Shown: positions 61,501 through 64,000 of the stretch, in pieces | Layout: the number at the start of each line of letters is the position of its first letter | How positions within the stretch are numbered: the first letter of the stretch is position 1 | Assembly: GCF_024713975.1 (NCBI RefSeq) | Contig: NC_091095.1 | Coordinates: 19,521,001-19,585,000 of the forward strand | Reading direction: 5' to 3' | DNA: 64,000 bases | Source: Paralichthys olivaceus | Lineage: Eukaryota > Chordata > Actinopteri > Pleuronectiformes > Paralichthyidae | The notes under the pieces: generated by a model | What the model saw: the letters and a program-made list of their open reading frames with translations, nothing else | The model's database searches: none | Told to the model about the DNA's origin: nothing | Position numbers and translations under genes: made by a program

Positions 61501-64000
61501 AACAGTGATAATAATAACCCAGTTCCACAGACATTACTGCTGTAGCCCCAAGAAACAGTCGCAGTTATACATGTAATTCATTAATACACACACACTCTAT
61601 TATTAACGGCATACACACCTGAACATATACAAGCAACGAGAGTACACACTACACACGTATGAGTGCGACATCAAATTTCTTTGTGCATTTTTCTGCCACA
61701 TTAATCTAGCATTAATCAGATTGCCCTGTGAATAACGTCCTAATTCTGAAGAACCAGTAAATTCCTACTTTAAATGAGAGAGTAAAAAATTGAAGAGTTT
61801 GTCAAAATAAAACATCATAATCCTGCAGGAGAATCAAAGCAACAAGTGCATGTGAAGAAATAGGGAGGGGTTGGGAGGGGGAAAGAATTAACAGATTTAG
61901 TGTCATCTCTCAGTCTGGGAAAGGAGCCAAAGTATCGACCACTGTAATCCGTTCATCCCTCTCTTCCTCCTCTTCATCCTCCCTGACCTCCGTCTCTGTC
62001 GCTCTGTCTGCTGCCACCCCGTGATTTTATATCTCTGTTCATCTCTTTGTTTGTTTGCTTTAAGATTAAAGTCGTCTAATACTTTATTTGTCTTTGCATG
62101 TGTCAGTGTTGTGCTGTTTTCCCCAAAATATATATCAAGTATTTACAGTTAAAGTGACCTGGCAATTTACCATAGACTGTTGCTGTACATGAACCATAAA
62201 AAAGATTGTTCATTTCAGCAGCCATGTGATCTGAATTTCTTATAACGTGTTTTTATGAAACATGCTGTGGGTGAACTTTTTCCACCAATATAACTGTCAT
62301 GTTCTCAAATTGTTTGGGTTCTACCACTGCCATAGATGAAACGACATGATCGCGATAAGCGTGACTATTCATGACGAGTGTGGGGATAGACCGTTGAGCC
62401 TTGCTGATGGGTGAGGTAACAACAGGGGTACTGACAGATTATGTCTGTATTACAGACAGTTTATAAAGCCATGGGTATCTGTTAATCTGACACTAGTTTC
62501 AGGGGCAGAATTAGTGCTAATCCCATGACTAGCCTGATAAATCCTTCACAGTGAGACCCCACGTGTGGACAACTTCAGTAAACACTCTCGCACACAGACA
62601 ACAGAGTCAGTCAGGAGTGTGGTCTGGGAGGAAAATCAGCAAAAGAGCAGTTAATAGTTCGAGAGGTATGAAATGTGTAATCCTGCAGCAACATAAAATC
62701 CAAACTAGACTTTAAAGGGCAGTTTGAGCCTCAACAGTTCAAGTGATGGATTAGATAACTGAGATTATAGAGGCAGCCAGGGGAAGGGGGAGTTCAATCT
62801 TAAACATGTGCCTGACTGTATTAGATCTTAATGAACAGTGAAAAACATCTTACATTGGATTTCTGTTTCACTTATCTTTGAATTCAATCAGAAGGGAGAA
62901 GAACGCAGGCCCACTGATGTTTCAAGCTGATGGGGTCAAAATAATGCAAATGTAGAGATTTGTGTTTTCCCTATTCTCCCCTCATCTTTATGCTAATCTA
63001 AACAAGGAGCTGACAGGAAATCAGGGGAAAGAGACCGAGCAAGATTGAGGATGACGTGCAACAAAGGTCCATCTCAAAACTTGCTGCACTTTTATACATA
63101 GGTGGTTTTTCATTCAAACACATCATTTGTAAAAGACCAAAAAGAAACTGTATACACGCTCAGGAGCACTGGATCAATACTGTGTTTGCAGAGGGCTTTG
63201 CAAAAGCACATGGTGTAAATAATAAAATTAAAACAATGGTGCTGTATTTAATTTCAATGTTAATTTTGATGTTAATGTTAATTAGTAGTTAAAAATGTCA
63301 CAGCCTTATGCCAGGTTAATAAACTTGCAACTCTTTACCTTATGTTAAAGAATGGGTTTCACCCACCCAGTTATTGTCAAATAACTAATGAGAGATTCTA
63401 TTTATCCAGTGTGGAACAGACTGATTCTGTAAAGAGATTTTTATTTTTTATTTTTTTAAGTTCCATACACCTCCCTTGTATTGATGTGGAGGCAAGAATC
63501 AATCACAGAATCTGGACAAATGAAACCAAAACTATCTGTAAATATCAAAACCCTAGTTTCTTTGTGCACATGGGTTGAATAACCCTATAAAGTTACATGA
63601 TTTTCTCTTTCTTCTCATTAGCCAACTCAAATCTTTTAAATATTATCATTAATGTTTAGCCAGTTGTGCCTAATCTCATTGATCCAGGATTAGACAGCAA
63701 TCCACAAACCATCCAAACATTTTTGTCATAGGCCTAATTACATATGGCCATCATAAAGGTTAACTGTATCTTCACTCTGTGTGTGTTTGTTTAGAGAGAG
63801 TGAAGGAGACAGATCTTCATAGCGAGGCAGGGCTGTGATGAGGTGTAAGCCTGCTACATGTGGCAGAGTAAATCAGGATTAGGACATGTATATGTGGGAT
63901 AAGGCAGAGTTAGTGGGACCCTTCAGGCCTCCACCTCACACCTTCTGTCCAAACAGTGCAGGTCTGTCCTCAGCTCTGTCACTCTCCCATTCCCTCCATC
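57860..64000. other. Downstream region with no gene recognised
   Basis: No exon with family similarity was seen on either strand. It holds a CA repeat (58517-58548), a degenerate copy of a common fish repeat near 60800-60960 ('cacttaaagcacttcactgt') and AT-rich sequence. In human the gene after CARMIL3 is CPNE6; no copine exon was recognised here. Confidence 0.55.
58517..58548. repeat. (CA)n microsatellite
   Basis: CA run of about 32 bases. Confidence 0.95.

Noticed and set aside
1..64000. CRISPR array, operon or bacterial-type system
   Set aside because: All recognisable genes are spliced vertebrate genes; the tandem repeats present are microsatellites.

Overview
This window is eukaryotic, most likely from a ray-finned (teleost) fish. 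The genes are intron-rich with GT-AG splicing. There are many CA/GT and TA microsatellites, short interspersed elements and MITEs of fish type, and teleost-style immune genes (an Fc-receptor-like gene and a GIMAP remnant). I cannot name the species. Most open reading frames here are chance frames; the real genes were rebuilt by joining exons across splice sites and checking the phase at every junction.

Layout, left to right. (1) 3981-4552, minus strand: the first two coding exons of a transglutaminase 1-like gene (tgm1); the rest lies beyond the left edge behind an intron of at least 3.98 kb. (2) 4554-11370: repeat-rich spacer. (3) 11715-19225, minus strand: a complete 16-exon rabggta (Rab geranylgeranyltransferase alpha subunit, 583 aa). 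(4) 20880-21650, minus strand: a broken GIMAP (AIG1-type GTPase) gene split by a SINE-like insertion. (5) 23577-29676, minus strand: a complete 8-exon Fc-receptor-like gene (402 aa: signal peptide, three Ig domains, one membrane segment, 49-aa tail). (6) 31636-57243, plus strand: a complete 40-exon carmil3 (capping protein regulator and myosin 1 linker 3, 1536 aa). (7) 57860-64000: no gene seen.

tgm1, rabggta and carmil3 also lie close together on human chromosome 14q11.2-q12, with TGM1 and RABGGTA adjacent on the same strand as here, so the block is an old vertebrate linkage group. The Fc-receptor-like gene and the dead GIMAP gene sit between rabggta and carmil3 and look like immune genes added to a housekeeping/cytoskeletal block. 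The genes are not known to share a pathway: TGM1 cross-links proteins at the membrane of epithelial cells, RABGGTA prenylates Rab GTPases, CARMIL3 controls actin capping protein.

The most interesting points are: the Fc-receptor-like protein, whose tail has no ITIM/ITAM but ends in an acidic dileucine and a Trp/acidic motif; carmil3 exon 35, which carries a degenerate GACA repeat translated as an Asp/Arg/Gln-rich tract; a complementary TCTG repeat in intron 31 of the same gene; the SINE-split GIMAP pseudogene; and a small MITE family flanked by TTAA. No wholly new system is demonstrated.
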